A DNA stretch of 64,000 bases from Tessaracoccus sp. (lineage in GTDB: Bacteria > Actinomycetota > Actinomycetes > Propionibacteriales > Propionibacteriaceae). The notes under the pieces are model-generated. The model saw only the letters and a list, made by a program, of their open reading frames with translations, had not been told where the DNA came from and ran no database searches. How positions within the stretch are numbered: the first letter of the stretch is position 1; each line of letters begins with the position of its first letter. Location: contig NZ_JADJNP010000001.1 of the NCBI RefSeq assembly GCF_016714275.1, positions 1,550,001-1,614,000 of the forward strand, given 5' to 3'. The position numbers were made by a program, and so were the translations under genes. Below are positions 22,887 to 33,418 of this stretch, piece after piece.

Positions 22887-25634
22887 TCAGCCGATCAACA
22901 CCGACGTCGAGGTCTTCGACACCGAGGTGTAGCCGCTCTTCTTACCCTTGACCTTCACCGTGATCTTGGCGCCTTTGTCGGCCTTGACCAGCGTGTAGGT
23001 CGACTTCGTCGCGCCGTCGATCGCCACGCCGTCGCGCCGCCACTGGTAGGTCAACGTCACCGGTGCGGGGCCCCAGGTGCCGGGCTTCGCCGTCAGCTTC
23101 TTTCCCACCTTCGCGGTGCCCGAGATCGTCGGCTTCGCGCTCGGCGCCGCCACGGCCTCGGCATCGCCGACCACCACCGGCACCGACGTGATCGCCGCGG
23201 AGGTGAACCCCTCCTTGACCCCGGTCACCCGGACGCTGATCGCGGCGTCGAGATCCTCGACGACCAACTTGTAGGTGGCGCCCGTCGCCCCGGCGATGTC
23301 GACGCCGTCGCGCAGCCACTGCAGCGCCAAGGCCGTGTCGGTCGGCGCCCAGGCGCCCGTGTCGACAGCGAGGGTCGCCAGCACCCTCGCCCGGCCGGAG
23401 ACCACAGGCACCGGCGGCGAGAACCGCCCGATCTTGACCATCGCCGTCGCCGACGACGTGGTCATGACGCTGGTGTAGCCGGCCTTCGAACCGGTCACCG
23501 TCACGGTGATCTTCGCGCCGAGGTCTTCGGCGGCCAACGTGTACCTCGACGCCGTCGCGCCCGGGATGGGAACGCCATCGCGCAGCCACGTGTAGGCCAG
23601 CTTCGTCGATGCCGGCTTCCAGGCCCCCGCCGTCGCCGTCAGCTCCTGGCCCACGCGCAGGGTTCCAGAGAGGACCGGTTTCGGCGTCGCCGACAGCACG
23701 CCCGCCGCCACGGCCTTCGTGGCCGCGGAGGGCTTCGTCACCGGAAGGTAGCTGGGGCTCGTGCCGGTCACCGTCGCACTGATCTTCGCGCCGCGGTCCG
23801 AGGCCGTCAGGGTGTACGACGACGAGGTCGCCCCCGCGATCGCCTTGCCGTCCCGCAGCCAGGTGTAGACCAGCTTCACCGTCGACGGCTTCCAGGTACC
23901 CGTCTTCGCCGTCAGCTTCTTGCCGACCTGGGCGGTACCGGAGATGGTCGTCTTCGTGCTCGGCGCCGTCACCGGCTGCGCGGCGCCGACCTTTGCCGTC
24001 GACACGGAGGTCGTCGACACGGTGGTGTATCCGGCCTTCTTGCCCGTTGTCTTCACGCTGATCTTCGCGCCGCGGTCGGCTGCGGTCAGCCGGTAGCTGG
24101 CCGCGGTCGCGCCCTTGATGGACTTCCCGTCGCGTCGCCACTGGTACGACAGCTTCACGTCCGTCGGCGCCCAGGTCCCCGGCTTGGCCGTGAGCTTCCT
24201 GAGCACGTTGGCCGTTCCGGAGATCGTCGGCTTCGGCGTCGTCGAGAGCGTCCCCAGCTCGACGGCGGGCGCCGGCTCGGAGGTGATCACCGCGTCGACG
24301 TACTCGCTCTTCGCGCCCGTCACCTGCACGCTGATGCGCGCGCCGAGGTCATCGGCGGTGAGGGTGTACGACGACTTCTTGGCGGCGTTGATGGCCGCGC
24401 CGTCGCGGAACCAGGCGTAGCCGAGGGTAACGCCCGACGGCGCCCACGCGCCTGTCTTCGCCGTCAGCTTCTGCCCCACCTTCGGAGTGCCTGCGAGCGT
24501 CGGCCGCGCTGCCGGAGCGGTCACGATGTCGGCGACTGCCACGGCCTCCGTGGGCTCGGACGCGGTGGTCACGCTGGTGAACCCGTCCCTCGCTCCCGTC
24601 ACCGTCACGCCGACCTGCGCGCCGAGGTCCACCTCGGACAGCACATACGACGGCGCCGTCGCGCCCTTGATCTTCTTGCCGTCGCGCAGCCACTGATACG
24701 TCAGCTCGACGCCCGACGGCGACCACGCGCCCGCGTCGGCGGTGAGGTTCTTGAGTACCTTCGCCTCGCCGACGATGGCGGGGACCGGCGTCTTCGTCAG
24801 CACTCCGACAAGCACCTTCGCGGTCGCCGCCGATGTCTTCGCGGCCGAGAGGTAGCCCTTCTTCGAGCCGGTGACCTTCACGGTGATCTTGGCGCCGAGG
24901 TCGGCCCCGGTCAGCGTGTACGACGACTTCGTCGCGCCCGCAATGGCCTTCTTGTCGCGGAGCCACTGGTACGCGAACGACACGCCGGAGTCCCAGGTGC
25001 CCGGCGCGGCCGTGAGCTTCTTGCCGACCTGGGCGGTGCCGGAGATCGTCGGCGTTCCCGCCGTCAGCGGCGTCGTCGCGGGGGGCGACTCCACGGAGGC
25101 CGACGACCCGACGTGCAGGAATCCGGTGATGTCGGAGATCTTGTAGGTGCGCCAGTTGAAGTCGCCCTGCCAGTGGTCCTCCGACACGACCACCGTGCCG
25201 GCCGAGAGGTTCACCGACTCGACGATGGCCACGTGGCCGGCCGAGCCCATGTCGTACCACCAGGCGACGTCGCCCTTGCGGGGCGAGCCGTCGACCGCGT
25301 AGCCCGCGGCCTTGGCGTGCTCGCCCCAGTACTTGGCGTTGCCGCGGCCGGGAACCGTGAACTGCGAGATGCCTCGCTGAATCAGCCGGTACGCCACGTA
25401 GTTCGTGCAGTTGTGCCCGCCGTACATGTTCCAGTGTGACTTCTTGTACACGGCGCTGTAGCCGCCGTTGCCGTACCCGCGCCCCTCGCATTGCGAGAAG
25501 CCGACACACATCTTCGTGTACCAGGTGATTGCCGAGGCAGGCAGAGTGACGCCTGCCAGTCCGATGACGAGCGCGACGGCCAGGGCCGCCGCGGCGGCAC
25601 GGAAACTGGCACGACGCGTGGAAAATCCGCGCAT
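22887..25634 (-). CDS. Secreted CHAP-domain protein with eight Ig-like repeats
   Basis: 915 residues. Signal peptide cleaved near ASA (35), then the Cys-rich CVGFSQCEGRGYG and a CHAP domain with GGHNCTNYVAYRL and SAGHVAIVESV (about 40-170). From about residue 190 to the end there are eight tandem Ig-like repeats of about 90 residues, each with the pattern TISGTxxVGKKLTAxxGTW, YQWLRDGxxIxGATxSSYTL, DLGAKIxVxVTG, GYTS. Such repeats are surface stalks or adhesive modules. No sortase motif or membrane anchor follows the last repeat, so the protein is probably released or wall-associated. The ATG at 25634 has AAGGAG before it. Repeat number may vary between strains by recombination. Confidence 0.88.
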   Translation of the reverse strand: MRGFSTRRASFRAAAAALAVALVIGLAGVTLPASAITWYTKMCVGFSQCEGRGYGNGGYSAVYKKSHWNMYGGHNCTNYVAYRLIQRGISQFTVPGRGNAKYWGEHAKAAGYAVDGSPRKGDVAWWYDMGSAGHVAIVESVNLSAGTVVVSEDHWQGDFNWRTYKISDITGFLHVGSSASVESPPATTPLTAGTPTISGTAQVGKKLTAAPGTWDSGVSFAYQWLRDKKAIAGATKSSYTLTGADLGAKITVKVTGSKKGYLSAAKTSAATAKVLVGVLTKTPVPAIVGEAKVLKNLTADAGAWSPSGVELTYQWLRDGKKIKGATAPSYVLSEVDLGAQVGVTVTGARDGFTSVTTASEPTEAVAVADIVTAPAARPTLAGTPKVGQKLTAKTGAWAPSGVTLGYAWFRDGAAINAAKKSSYTLTADDLGARISVQVTGAKSEYVDAVITSEPAPAVELGTLSTTPKPTISGTANVLRKLTAKPGTWAPTDVKLSYQWRRDGKSIKGATAASYRLTAADRGAKISVKTTGKKAGYTTVSTTSVSTAKVGAAQPVTAPSTKTTISGTAQVGKKLTAKTGTWKPSTVKLVYTWLRDGKAIAGATSSSYTLTASDRGAKISATVTGTSPSYLPVTKPSAATKAVAAGVLSATPKPVLSGTLRVGQELTATAGAWKPASTKLAYTWLRDGVPIPGATASRYTLAAEDLGAKITVTVTGSKAGYTSVMTTSSATAMVKIGRFSPPVPVVSGRARVLATLAVDTGAWAPTDTALALQWLRDGVDIAGATGATYKLVVEDLDAAISVRVTGVKEGFTSAAITSVPVVVGDAEAVAAPSAKPTISGTAKVGKKLTAKPGTWGPAPVTLTYQWRRDGVAIDGATKSTYTLVKADKGAKITVKVKGKKSGYTSVSKTSTSVLIG

Positions 25635-25667
25635 GGAAAAACCGCTCCTTGGGGGGTAGGAACACCA

Positions 25668-25703
25668 TCCAGCCGACAAAGATGGGGAAGCGGTCGGTCA
25701 GCC
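25668..25703 (-). promoter_or_regulatory. Conserved upstream element of the long CHAP gene
   Basis: Counterpart of the element at 22818-22846, at nearly the same distance (34 bases) from the start codon. It contains the same TCCAGCCGACAA and GGGGAAGCGGTC blocks (plus strand) with short insertions between them. It lies between the tricorn stop and the CHAP start. Confidence 0.5.
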
Positions 25704-25714
25704 TGGGGCAGAGG

Positions 25715-28700
25715 TTACATGGCTCGGCCGTCCAGCGCGAACCGGGGTGCCTCAAAGGCCGGGGGGCGCGCGGCAGGAGCCTCCGCGAGAGAGGCCAACG
25801 CGAGGCCGATCGCCGTGTCGAGCTGCACGTCCGCGTCCGATTCCCAGTCGGCGGGCCCCATCTCGACGACGACGTCCGGGTCTACGCCGTGGTTCTCCAG
25901 ACCGAAGCCCTGCGTGTCGAAGTAGGTCCAGTAGCGCGGCTGCGTGACCTCGGTGCCGTCGACGAGCGTGAACCGCCCGTCGATACCGACGACGCCGCCC
26001 CAGCTGCGCTCCCCCACCACGGGACCCAGCCCGAGGTTCTGGGCCGCGGCGGTCACGATGTCACCGTCGGACCCCGCGAAGCGGTTGGTCACGAACACGA
26101 CCGGGCCGCGGCGCGCCTGTTGTGGATAGCTGACCGGCACGTCGTGGTGGCGCCCACCCATCCAGCCGATCACGCGGCGCATCAGCCGCTCGATCACCAG
26201 CTCGGACGTGTGCCCGCCCGCGTTGAACCGCACATCGACGACGACCGCCTCACAACGCATCGCCCTGTCGACGAGACGATGGAACTCCGCCCAGCCGGTG
26301 GCCACCATGTCGGGGACGTGGATGTAGCCGACGCGCCCGCCGGTGGCGCGCGTCACGTACTCGACCCTTCCCGCGACCCACTCGTGGTAGCGCAGCGACG
26401 TCTCCCGCGCCGTCGGCACGACGGCGACCCTGCGCTTCTGCCTGCCCCTTGCCAGCGTCAACTCGACGACCTTTTCCGCGGCACCCAGGAGCAGCGCGCC
26501 GATCGATGGCGCCCCCGTCGTCGGGTGGCCATCCACCGCGACGATCACATCACCCGGCTGTGCCGCCACCCCCGCCGCCCGCAGCGGCGACCGGGCGGAG
26601 GGGTCGGACGTCTCGCCCGGCAGCACGCGGGTGATCACGACCTCTCCCTTCGCGTTGCGCGCGTACTCGGCGCCCAGGTGCGCGACCCGCGGCGCATCGT
26701 CCCCGCCGAGCGGCGGCACCACGTAGGCGTGCGAGGTGTTGAGCTCGCCGATCGTCTCCCAGAGCACGTCGACGAGGTCGTCGTGGGTGACGAGGTCGGC
26801 GAGCAGCGGCCGATACCGCGCGACCGCGCCTGCCCAGTCGACACCGTCGAAGTCCTCGCGCCAGAAGTGGTCGCGCATCAGGCGGGCGTTCTCCTCGAAC
26901 ATCTGCCGCCACTCGGCGGCGGGGTCGAGTGCCCGGCGCAGGCGGCTGAGGTCGATGTTCACGCGCGCGTCGTCGTCCTCCCCCGGCGCGTGCTCGGCCG
27001 GCTGCACCCACACGTCCTCGCCGCTGCGCACGACGAGGCGCTCACCGTCGCCGGAGACGGCGGCGCCGTCGCACGAGTCGACGACGGTGGTGGTCTTGCG
27101 GGTCTTGAACGAGTAGTGCTCGACGGCGTCCTTGATCTCCCCGTCGACGCCGGCCCGGGCGGCGCCCAGCTCGCCGAACGCGCGCAGCGTGATCCAGGCG
27201 ACGCCCTCCTTGGTGGCCTGCAAGGCGGTGTAGCGACCGGAAGGCACCGCGAACGGCACCATGCGGTCCTCAAAGCCCGCAACGTCGAGCTCAACTCCCG
27301 GCTCGGGCTCGGCCGGGGTCTGCGCGTCACCGGCGGCGGGCTTGTCGTCGCCCGTCCCGTCCTTCTCGTCCTTGTCCTCGGGATCGCTCAGCGGCCAGCC
27401 GTCGGCCGTCGGGCCGAACGGGGCGGGCTCGAGCGCGCTCAGCGGCGCGAGCCACGGGCGGATCGTGTTGGTGAAGGAGAGGTCGAAGCCCAGCTCGTCG
27501 TACGACGGGTCGATCGTGCGGCTGGAGAGGAAGCACACGTACTTTCCGTCGCGGGTGAACACGGGCGAGAAGTCGTTGAACTGACCCCTCGTCAGGGTGA
27601 ACGCGCGTTCTTCCTTGAGGTCGTAGCCGACAAGCTGCCCCAGCAGGCCCTCGTTGCCGACGCCATTGCGCCACACCGCGTAGCGGCCGTCGGGCGACCA
27701 GGCGAAGCCGGTGGGCTCACCGACCGTCGAGCGCCCGATCCGCTTCACAGAGCCACGTGCCACGTCGACGAGCGACACGGTGCCGTCGTGGCTGCCGACG
27801 ACGACCTTCGCGCCCGTGGGACTCGGCTCCAGGGTGAGGACCCGCCCGAGCCTGCCCGTCGCGATGCGGCGCGGCTTCGCGTCACCGTCGATCTGGCGGA
27901 CCTCCAGGCAGTCCTCGCCGTCGACGTCGCTGACCCACACGCCTCGCCCCGTCCGGTCGAGGAAGTGGGGCTCGCGCACGCGGACGCCGGGGGTGTCTGC
28001 CAACGCGCGCGCCGGACCGCCACGATGGGTGAGCAGGTAGGCGGCCCCGCGCCATTCGACGAGCGAGGCGTCGCCGCCGTGATCCGGGGCGATGGCGTCG
28101 AGCCGATCCGTGGGCGCCACCTGCACGGGACGCGGGCGGCCGACGGCGGTGCTCAGCTCGATCGGCCGCGGCTCGGCGTCGAGGCCCGCGAGGTGGAACA
28201 ACCGCCCGCGGGCGTGGTAGACGACGCCCGTCCCGTCGCCAGCGGCATCACGGACGTAGCCGTCGTCGACGGTGTGGGCGGTGTGCCGGCGCAGGTCATG
28301 CCCCGACGAGTTCACGGACCAGACCTGGGCCTGAACGTCCGGGCCGTCGCCGAGGTCGGAGGTGAAGACCAGCCGCTCCCCCACCCAGGTGGGCCAGAAC
28401 AGGCCGGCGCGCACATCCGCCAGCACGCGCCGCCAGTCGCCCGAGCCGTCCGTGGACACGTGCAGTTGCGCCGCCATCCCGCCGCGGTACCGCTTCCATC
28501 CCGATGGGTCACGGAAGTTCGCCGACGCAACAGCCACGCGGCCCTTACGGCTGACCGCCCCCGACGTCGCGGCTCCCCAGGGCAGGCGCTCCAGGCGGCC
28601 GTCGAGGGACAGCGAGTACAAACGCGCGTCCATCCGGTGCACCGCCTGGTGGTCCGAGCACAGGAGGACGTGCTCGTCGTCGAGCCACCCCGACACCAGC

Positions 28701-28957
28701 ATGCGACCTGCGCTCAGCCAAGTGAGTCTGCGGGTGCCGCCGTCCAGCTCGACGACGTACGCGTCCCAGCCGCCCTCCGTCGTCGAGGTGAACGCGACGC
28801 GGGCGCCATCGGGCGAGAATCGTGGGTTGCGCGGGGTGGCCTCCCCCAGCGTGATCCGCGACGCGCGACCGCCCGCGAGGGGGCCAAGCCAGAGGTCGTC
28901 GTCGGCGACGAACACCACGTTGTCACGGTGAAGATGGGGGTAGCGGGAGTAGACCAT
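25715..28957 (-). CDS. tri: Tricorn protease homologue (S41 family)
   Basis: 1080 residues. An N-terminal beta-propeller (YSRYPHLHRDNVVFVADDDLWLGPL, then repeated SPDG-type blades), a central linker, a PDZ domain (QPGDVIVAVDGHPTTGAPS) and the C-terminal S41 fold with the nucleophile region NRFAGSDGDIVTAAAQNLGLGPVVGERSWGG (given here for residues near 960-990). Tricorn trims peptides of 7-9 residues produced by larger proteases. The gene lies next to clpX on the same strand. The ATG at 28957 has TATCCT exactly 7 bases upstream and no Shine-Dalgarno, the leaderless layout. Confidence 0.93.
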   Translation of the reverse strand: MVYSRYPHLHRDNVVFVADDDLWLGPLAGGRASRITLGEATPRNPRFSPDGARVAFTSTTEGGWDAYVVELDGGTRRLTWLSAGRMLVSGWLDDEHVLLCSDHQAVHRMDARLYSLSLDGRLERLPWGAATSGAVSRKGRVAVASANFRDPSGWKRYRGGMAAQLHVSTDGSGDWRRVLADVRAGLFWPTWVGERLVFTSDLGDGPDVQAQVWSVNSSGHDLRRHTAHTVDDGYVRDAAGDGTGVVYHARGRLFHLAGLDAEPRPIELSTAVGRPRPVQVAPTDRLDAIAPDHGGDASLVEWRGAAYLLTHRGGPARALADTPGVRVREPHFLDRTGRGVWVSDVDGEDCLEVRQIDGDAKPRRIATGRLGRVLTLEPSPTGAKVVVGSHDGTVSLVDVARGSVKRIGRSTVGEPTGFAWSPDGRYAVWRNGVGNEGLLGQLVGYDLKEERAFTLTRGQFNDFSPVFTRDGKYVCFLSSRTIDPSYDELGFDLSFTNTIRPWLAPLSALEPAPFGPTADGWPLSDPEDKDEKDGTGDDKPAAGDAQTPAEPEPGVELDVAGFEDRMVPFAVPSGRYTALQATKEGVAWITLRAFGELGAARAGVDGEIKDAVEHYSFKTRKTTTVVDSCDGAAVSGDGERLVVRSGEDVWVQPAEHAPGEDDDARVNIDLSRLRRALDPAAEWRQMFEENARLMRDHFWREDFDGVDWAGAVARYRPLLADLVTHDDLVDVLWETIGELNTSHAYVVPPLGGDDAPRVAHLGAEYARNAKGEVVITRVLPGETSDPSARSPLRAAGVAAQPGDVIVAVDGHPTTGAPSIGALLLGAAEKVVELTLARGRQKRRVAVVPTARETSLRYHEWVAGRVEYVTRATGGRVGYIHVPDMVATGWAEFHRLVDRAMRCEAVVVDVRFNAGGHTSELVIERLMRRVIGWMGGRHHDVPVSYPQQARRGPVVFVTNRFAGSDGDIVTAAAQNLGLGPVVGERSWGGVVGIDGRFTLVDGTEVTQPRYWTYFDTQGFGLENHGVDPDVVVEMGPADWESDADVQLDTAIGLALASLAEAPAARPPAFEAPRFALDGRAM

Positions 28958-29021
28958 GAGGGCGAGGATACCGCCCCGCACCGACGACGATTTCGGCCCA
29001 GATCCGCCCGGGCCGACCCGC

Positions 29022-30302
<1,281 letters not shown>

Positions 30303-30362
30303 GCCTACCCCCTTCGGTTCGATTCGATCTGACCCTTTTTGCCACCCTACCCCGGTGGTGCC

Positions 30363-30395
30363 GCGCTGGCCGGGCGAGACACACCCGGCCAGCGC
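30363..30395 (-). terminator. Hairpin terminator between clpP2 and clpX
   Basis: Perfect 12-base arms GCGCTGGCCGGG and CCCGGCCAGCGC around a 9-base loop, ten bases after the clpP2 stop. No T tract. It separates the clpP1-clpP2 operon from clpX. Confidence 0.8.
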
Positions 30396-30404
30396 GCCGT
30401 CGGC

Positions 30405-31052
30405 TTAGGACAGGTCCTTCAGCGAGGGAAGGATGTCATCGACGATGCCGTACTCCTTGGCCTCGGTCGCCGTGAGGTACTTGTCACGCTCGATGTCGCG
30501 GCTGACCTTCGCCACGTCCTGGCCGGTGTCAGAGGCCAGCATCTCCTCCATGAGAGAGCGGATGCGCAGGATCTCCTTGGCCTGGATCTCCAGGTCCGAG
30601 GACTGACCGTAGCCGCCCTCGGTGGCCGGCTGGTGGATCAGGATGCGCGAATTCGGCAGCGCGAGCCGCTTGCCCTTCGTGCCCGCCGCGAGGATCACCG
30701 CAGCGGCCGACGCGGCCTGCCCGAGGCACACCGTCTGGATGTCGGGCTTGATGTAGCGCATCGTGTCGTAAATCGCCGTCAGCGCGGTGAACGAGCCGCC
30801 GGGCGAGTTGATGTAGATCGAGATCTGCCGCTCGGGGTCCATCGACTGCAGGCACAGCAGCTGCGCCATGACGGCGTTGGCGACGTCGTCGTTAATGGGG
30901 GTGCCGAGGAAGATGATGCGGTCCTCGAACAGCTTGGTGTACGGGTCAACACGGCGCACGCCGTAGCTGGTGCGCTCCTCCCACTGGGGGATGTAGTAGT
31001 TCATTTCGGGGCCCTTCGGCGCGATGCCCTGCGGCATGAAGTTGGTCGTCAT
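30405..31052 (-). CDS. clpP2: ATP-dependent Clp protease proteolytic subunit ClpP2
   Basis: 215 residues. Serine protease of the ClpP family with the nucleophile in GQAASAAAVIL, the His in RILIHQPAT and the Asp-bearing helix DRDKYL-type region (ERDKYLTATEA). YINSPGGSFTA is the oxyanion-hole region. In actinobacteria ClpP1 and ClpP2 form a mixed two-ring tetradecamer and both are usually essential. The ATG shares one base with the clpP1 stop (TGATG). Confidence 0.96.
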   Translation of the reverse strand: MTTNFMPQGIAPKGPEMNYYIPQWEERTSYGVRRVDPYTKLFEDRIIFLGTPINDDVANAVMAQLLCLQSMDPERQISIYINSPGGSFTALTAIYDTMRYIKPDIQTVCLGQAASAAAVILAAGTKGKRLALPNSRILIHQPATEGGYGQSSDLEIQAKEILRIRSLMEEMLASDTGQDVAKVSRDIERDKYLTATEAKEYGIVDDILPSLKDLS

Positions 31053-31675
31053 CACTGGTTCGGAGCCTCCGAGGTGATCTGCGAGGCGCGCTCGTAGACG
31101 TGGTCGATGAAGCCGTACTCGAGGGCCTGCTCCGCGGTGAACCAGCGGTCGCGGTCCGAGTCGGCCTCGATCTGCTCGACGGTCTGGCCGGTGTGCTTCG
31201 CGATGAGCGCGGCCATCGTGCGCTTGATGTGCAGGGACTGCTCGGCCTGGATCCGGATGTCGGAGGCCGTGCCGCCGAGACCACCGGACGGCTGGTGCAT
31301 CATGATGCGGCTGTGCGGGAGCGCGAACCGCTTGCCGGGGGTGCCCGCGGAGAGCAGGAACTGCCCCATAGAGGCCGCGAGGCCCATGGCGACGGTGGCG
31401 ACGTCGTTGCTGATCCACTGCATGGTGTCGAAGATCGCCATGCCGGAGTCTACCGAGCCGCCGGGTGAGTTGATGTAGAGGTAGATGTCCTTGTGCGGGT
31501 CCTCGGCGTTCAGCAGGAGCATCTGCGCGCAGATCGCGTTGGCGTTCTCGTCGCGCACCTCCGAACCGAGGAAGATGATCCGGTTGGCCAGCAATGCCTG
31601 GTAGACGTTGTCCGTCATCCCGAGGCCGCCACCGGGGCCCGCCATACGGGGGTCGTCGATTCGAGTCTGAGTCAC
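31052..31675 (-). CDS. clpP1: ATP-dependent Clp protease proteolytic subunit ClpP1
   Basis: 207 residues. ClpP signatures YINSPGGSVDSGMAIFDTM, nucleophile in GLAASMGQFLL, His in SRIMMHQPSGG, and DRDRWFTAEQA. It pairs with ClpP2, encoded downstream with a one-base overlap. GTG 31675 is taken as the start; an ATG ten codons downstream is a possible alternative because the ribosome binding site is weak. A mature N-terminus after propeptide processing is likely. Confidence 0.95.
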   Translation of the reverse strand: MTQTRIDDPRMAGPGGGLGMTDNVYQALLANRIIFLGSEVRDENANAICAQMLLLNAEDPHKDIYLYINSPGGSVDSGMAIFDTMQWISNDVATVAMGLAASMGQFLLSAGTPGKRFALPHSRIMMHQPSGGLGGTASDIRIQAEQSLHIKRTMAALIAKHTGQTVEQIEADSDRDRWFTAEQALEYGFIDHVYERASQITSEAPNQ

Positions 31676-31782
31676 CCCGCTAACTTACCGGCAATTCGCA
31701 ACCTCCCAAGCGCGGCGCCGCGATGTTCACTGAGAACGGAAGGCGGTGTCCCGCGGCAGTGCGGGAGCCGCCCGGAAAACGC

Positions 31783-31820
31783 GGATCGCCGCCGACCCCG
31801 GTTGGGGTCGACGGCGATCC
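31783..31820 (-). terminator. Hairpin terminator after tig
   Basis: Outer arms GGATCGCCG and CGGCGATCC, a 2x2 internal mismatch, then inner arms GACCCC and GGGGTC around GGTT. It starts 28 bases past the tig stop and separates tig from clpP1. Confidence 0.8.
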
Positions 31821-31847
31821 GTCAATCGGCTCAATGAGCGGGAGTTG

Positions 31848-33239
31848 TCACTCGGCGTCGGAGCGGATGATCTCGACGGCGGGAGCCTCGTCCTCGGTCT
31901 CGTCCTCCGCCTCGTCGGACGCGAGCGCGGTCTCGACGACGTTGCCGTCGGCGTCGGTCACGGAGGCGACCGCGACGATCTCGGCGAGCGCCTTGCTGCG
32001 GCGGATCTCCTGCATCCAGTCGGCCATGTGGCCGTGCTCCATCATGTGGTTGATCTCGTCCTGCGGCGAGGTGCGGTTCTGCTGCGCCTTGCGGAAGATC
32101 AGCTCCGTCAGCTCCTGCTGCGAAACGTCGACCTGCTTCTCGTCGGCGAAGACGTCCAGCACGACCTGGGCCTTGAGGGCCTGCTCCGCGCGCTGGTCGA
32201 TGGTCGCCCAGAAGGCGTCCTCGTCCTCGGCCTCTTCGTCCTCGGCCTGCTCGAGGTACTGCTCGACGGTGAGGCCGCCGTTGGCGAGCTGGCGACGCAC
32301 CTCCTCGCGGCGCGCCTCCTGCTCGTTCTTCAGGACGCCCTCGGGCAGGTCGAACGGGGTCGCCTCGAGGACGGCCTCCAGGACCTTGTCGCGCGCGTCG
32401 GCGAGCTGCTCGGCCTTCGCCTGCTGCTCGACGCCCTTGCGGAGGTCGGCCAGCATGTCGTCGACGGAGTCGAACTCGGAGATGAGCTGGGCGAAGTCGT
32501 CGTCGACCTCGGGCAGCTCCTGCTCCGAGACGGTGTTGACGGTGACGGTGATCTCGGCCTCCTGGCCGCGGAACTGGCCGCCGACCAGCGAAGAGGTGAA
32601 CGTGGCGGACTCCCCGGCCGTGAGGCCGGTGACCGCGTCGTCGAGGCCCTCGAGCATGTTCTCCTGGCCGACCTTGTAGGTGATGCCCTCTGCGGTGGCC
32701 TCGGGCAGCGGCTCGCCGTTCTGCGAGGCGACGAGGTCGATGCTCAGGACGTCGCCATCCTGGGCGGCGCGGTCCACCTCGGTGGTGGTGGCGAAGCGCT
32801 CACGCAGGATGTCGAGGCGCTCCTGCACCATGCCGTCGAGGTCCTCGACGTTGTCGACGGTGGCGGTGACGGTCGCGAAGTCCGGCAGCGTGATCTCGGG
32901 ACGGACATCGACCTCGGCGATGAACTCGACGAGCTCCTTGTCCTCCAGCTTGGTGACCTCGATCTCGGGCTGCGCCATCGGCACGGCCTTCGCCTCGCTG
33001 ATCGCGGCGTTGTACGCCGGCGGGATCGCGTCGTTGATCGCCTCCTGCAGCACGACACCGCGGCCGAACCGCTGGTCGATCACCGCCGCAGGCACCTTGC
33101 CCTTGCGGAAACCGGGGATGTTGACCTGCTCGGCGATGTCCTTGTAGGCCTTGTCGAGGTGGGGCTTGAGATCGGTGAACGGGATCTCGACGGTGAGCTT
33201 GACCCGCGTCGGGCTCAGCTTCTCTGCGGTGCTAGGCAC
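31848..33239 (-). CDS. tig: Trigger factor (ribosome-bound chaperone, PPIase)
   Basis: 463 residues. The N-terminal ribosome-binding domain has the signature NIPGFRKGKVP (about 43-53). The PPIase FKBP-like domain (about 160-240) has YKVGQENMLEGLDDAVTGL. The C-terminal chaperone arm is helical and ends in an acidic tail (SDEAEDETEDEAPAVE), usual in actinobacterial Tig. It binds nascent chains at the ribosome exit. GTG start 33239 with AGGAG eight bases upstream; further upstream frame runs towards the tRNAs and is not credible. Confidence 0.96.
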   Translation of the reverse strand: MPSTAEKLSPTRVKLTVEIPFTDLKPHLDKAYKDIAEQVNIPGFRKGKVPAAVIDQRFGRGVVLQEAINDAIPPAYNAAISEAKAVPMAQPEIEVTKLEDKELVEFIAEVDVRPEITLPDFATVTATVDNVEDLDGMVQERLDILRERFATTTEVDRAAQDGDVLSIDLVASQNGEPLPEATAEGITYKVGQENMLEGLDDAVTGLTAGESATFTSSLVGGQFRGQEAEITVTVNTVSEQELPEVDDDFAQLISEFDSVDDMLADLRKGVEQQAKAEQLADARDKVLEAVLEATPFDLPEGVLKNEQEARREEVRRQLANGGLTVEQYLEQAEDEEAEDEDAFWATIDQRAEQALKAQVVLDVFADEKQVDVSQQELTELIFRKAQQNRTSPQDEINHMMEHGHMADWMQEIRRSKALAEIVAVASVTDADGNVVETALASDEAEDETEDEAPAVEIIRSDAE

Positions 33240-33317
33240 GAATGGACTCCTGAAAGACGAAAGATTGCCGCCGGACACTCTACCGGCACACGCGCGGCCC
33301 ACCAATCGGGAGGTGGA

Positions 33318-33393
33318 TGGTCGGGGCGACAGGACTCGAACCTGCGGTCTCCTGCTCCCAAAGCAGGCGCGCTAGCCACTACGCTACGCCCCG
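33318..33393 (-). tRNA. tRNA-Pro (anticodon UGG)
   Basis: 76 bases with the 3' CCA encoded. Acceptor stem CGGGGCG/CGCCCCG with an A discriminator, anticodon stem CCTGC/GCAGG around TTTGGGA (anticodon TGG in DNA), and T-arm with GGTTCGAGTCC. It is 79 bases upstream of tig on the same strand. Confidence 0.95.
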
Positions 33394-33418
33394 TGGAGCC
33401 GGGGTAGACCCCAGCTAG

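Noticed and set aside
23070..25070. Regular direct repeats that could suggest a CRISPR array
   Set aside because: The period is about 270 bases and the repeats encode the Ig-like modules of the CHAP protein; there are no short repeats with unique spacers.
25635..25714. ydaO-type c-di-AMP riboswitch upstream of the CHAP gene
   Set aside because: Such riboswitches often precede wall hydrolase genes in actinobacteria, but the available leader is under 100 bases and I cannot find the conserved ydaO sequence blocks.
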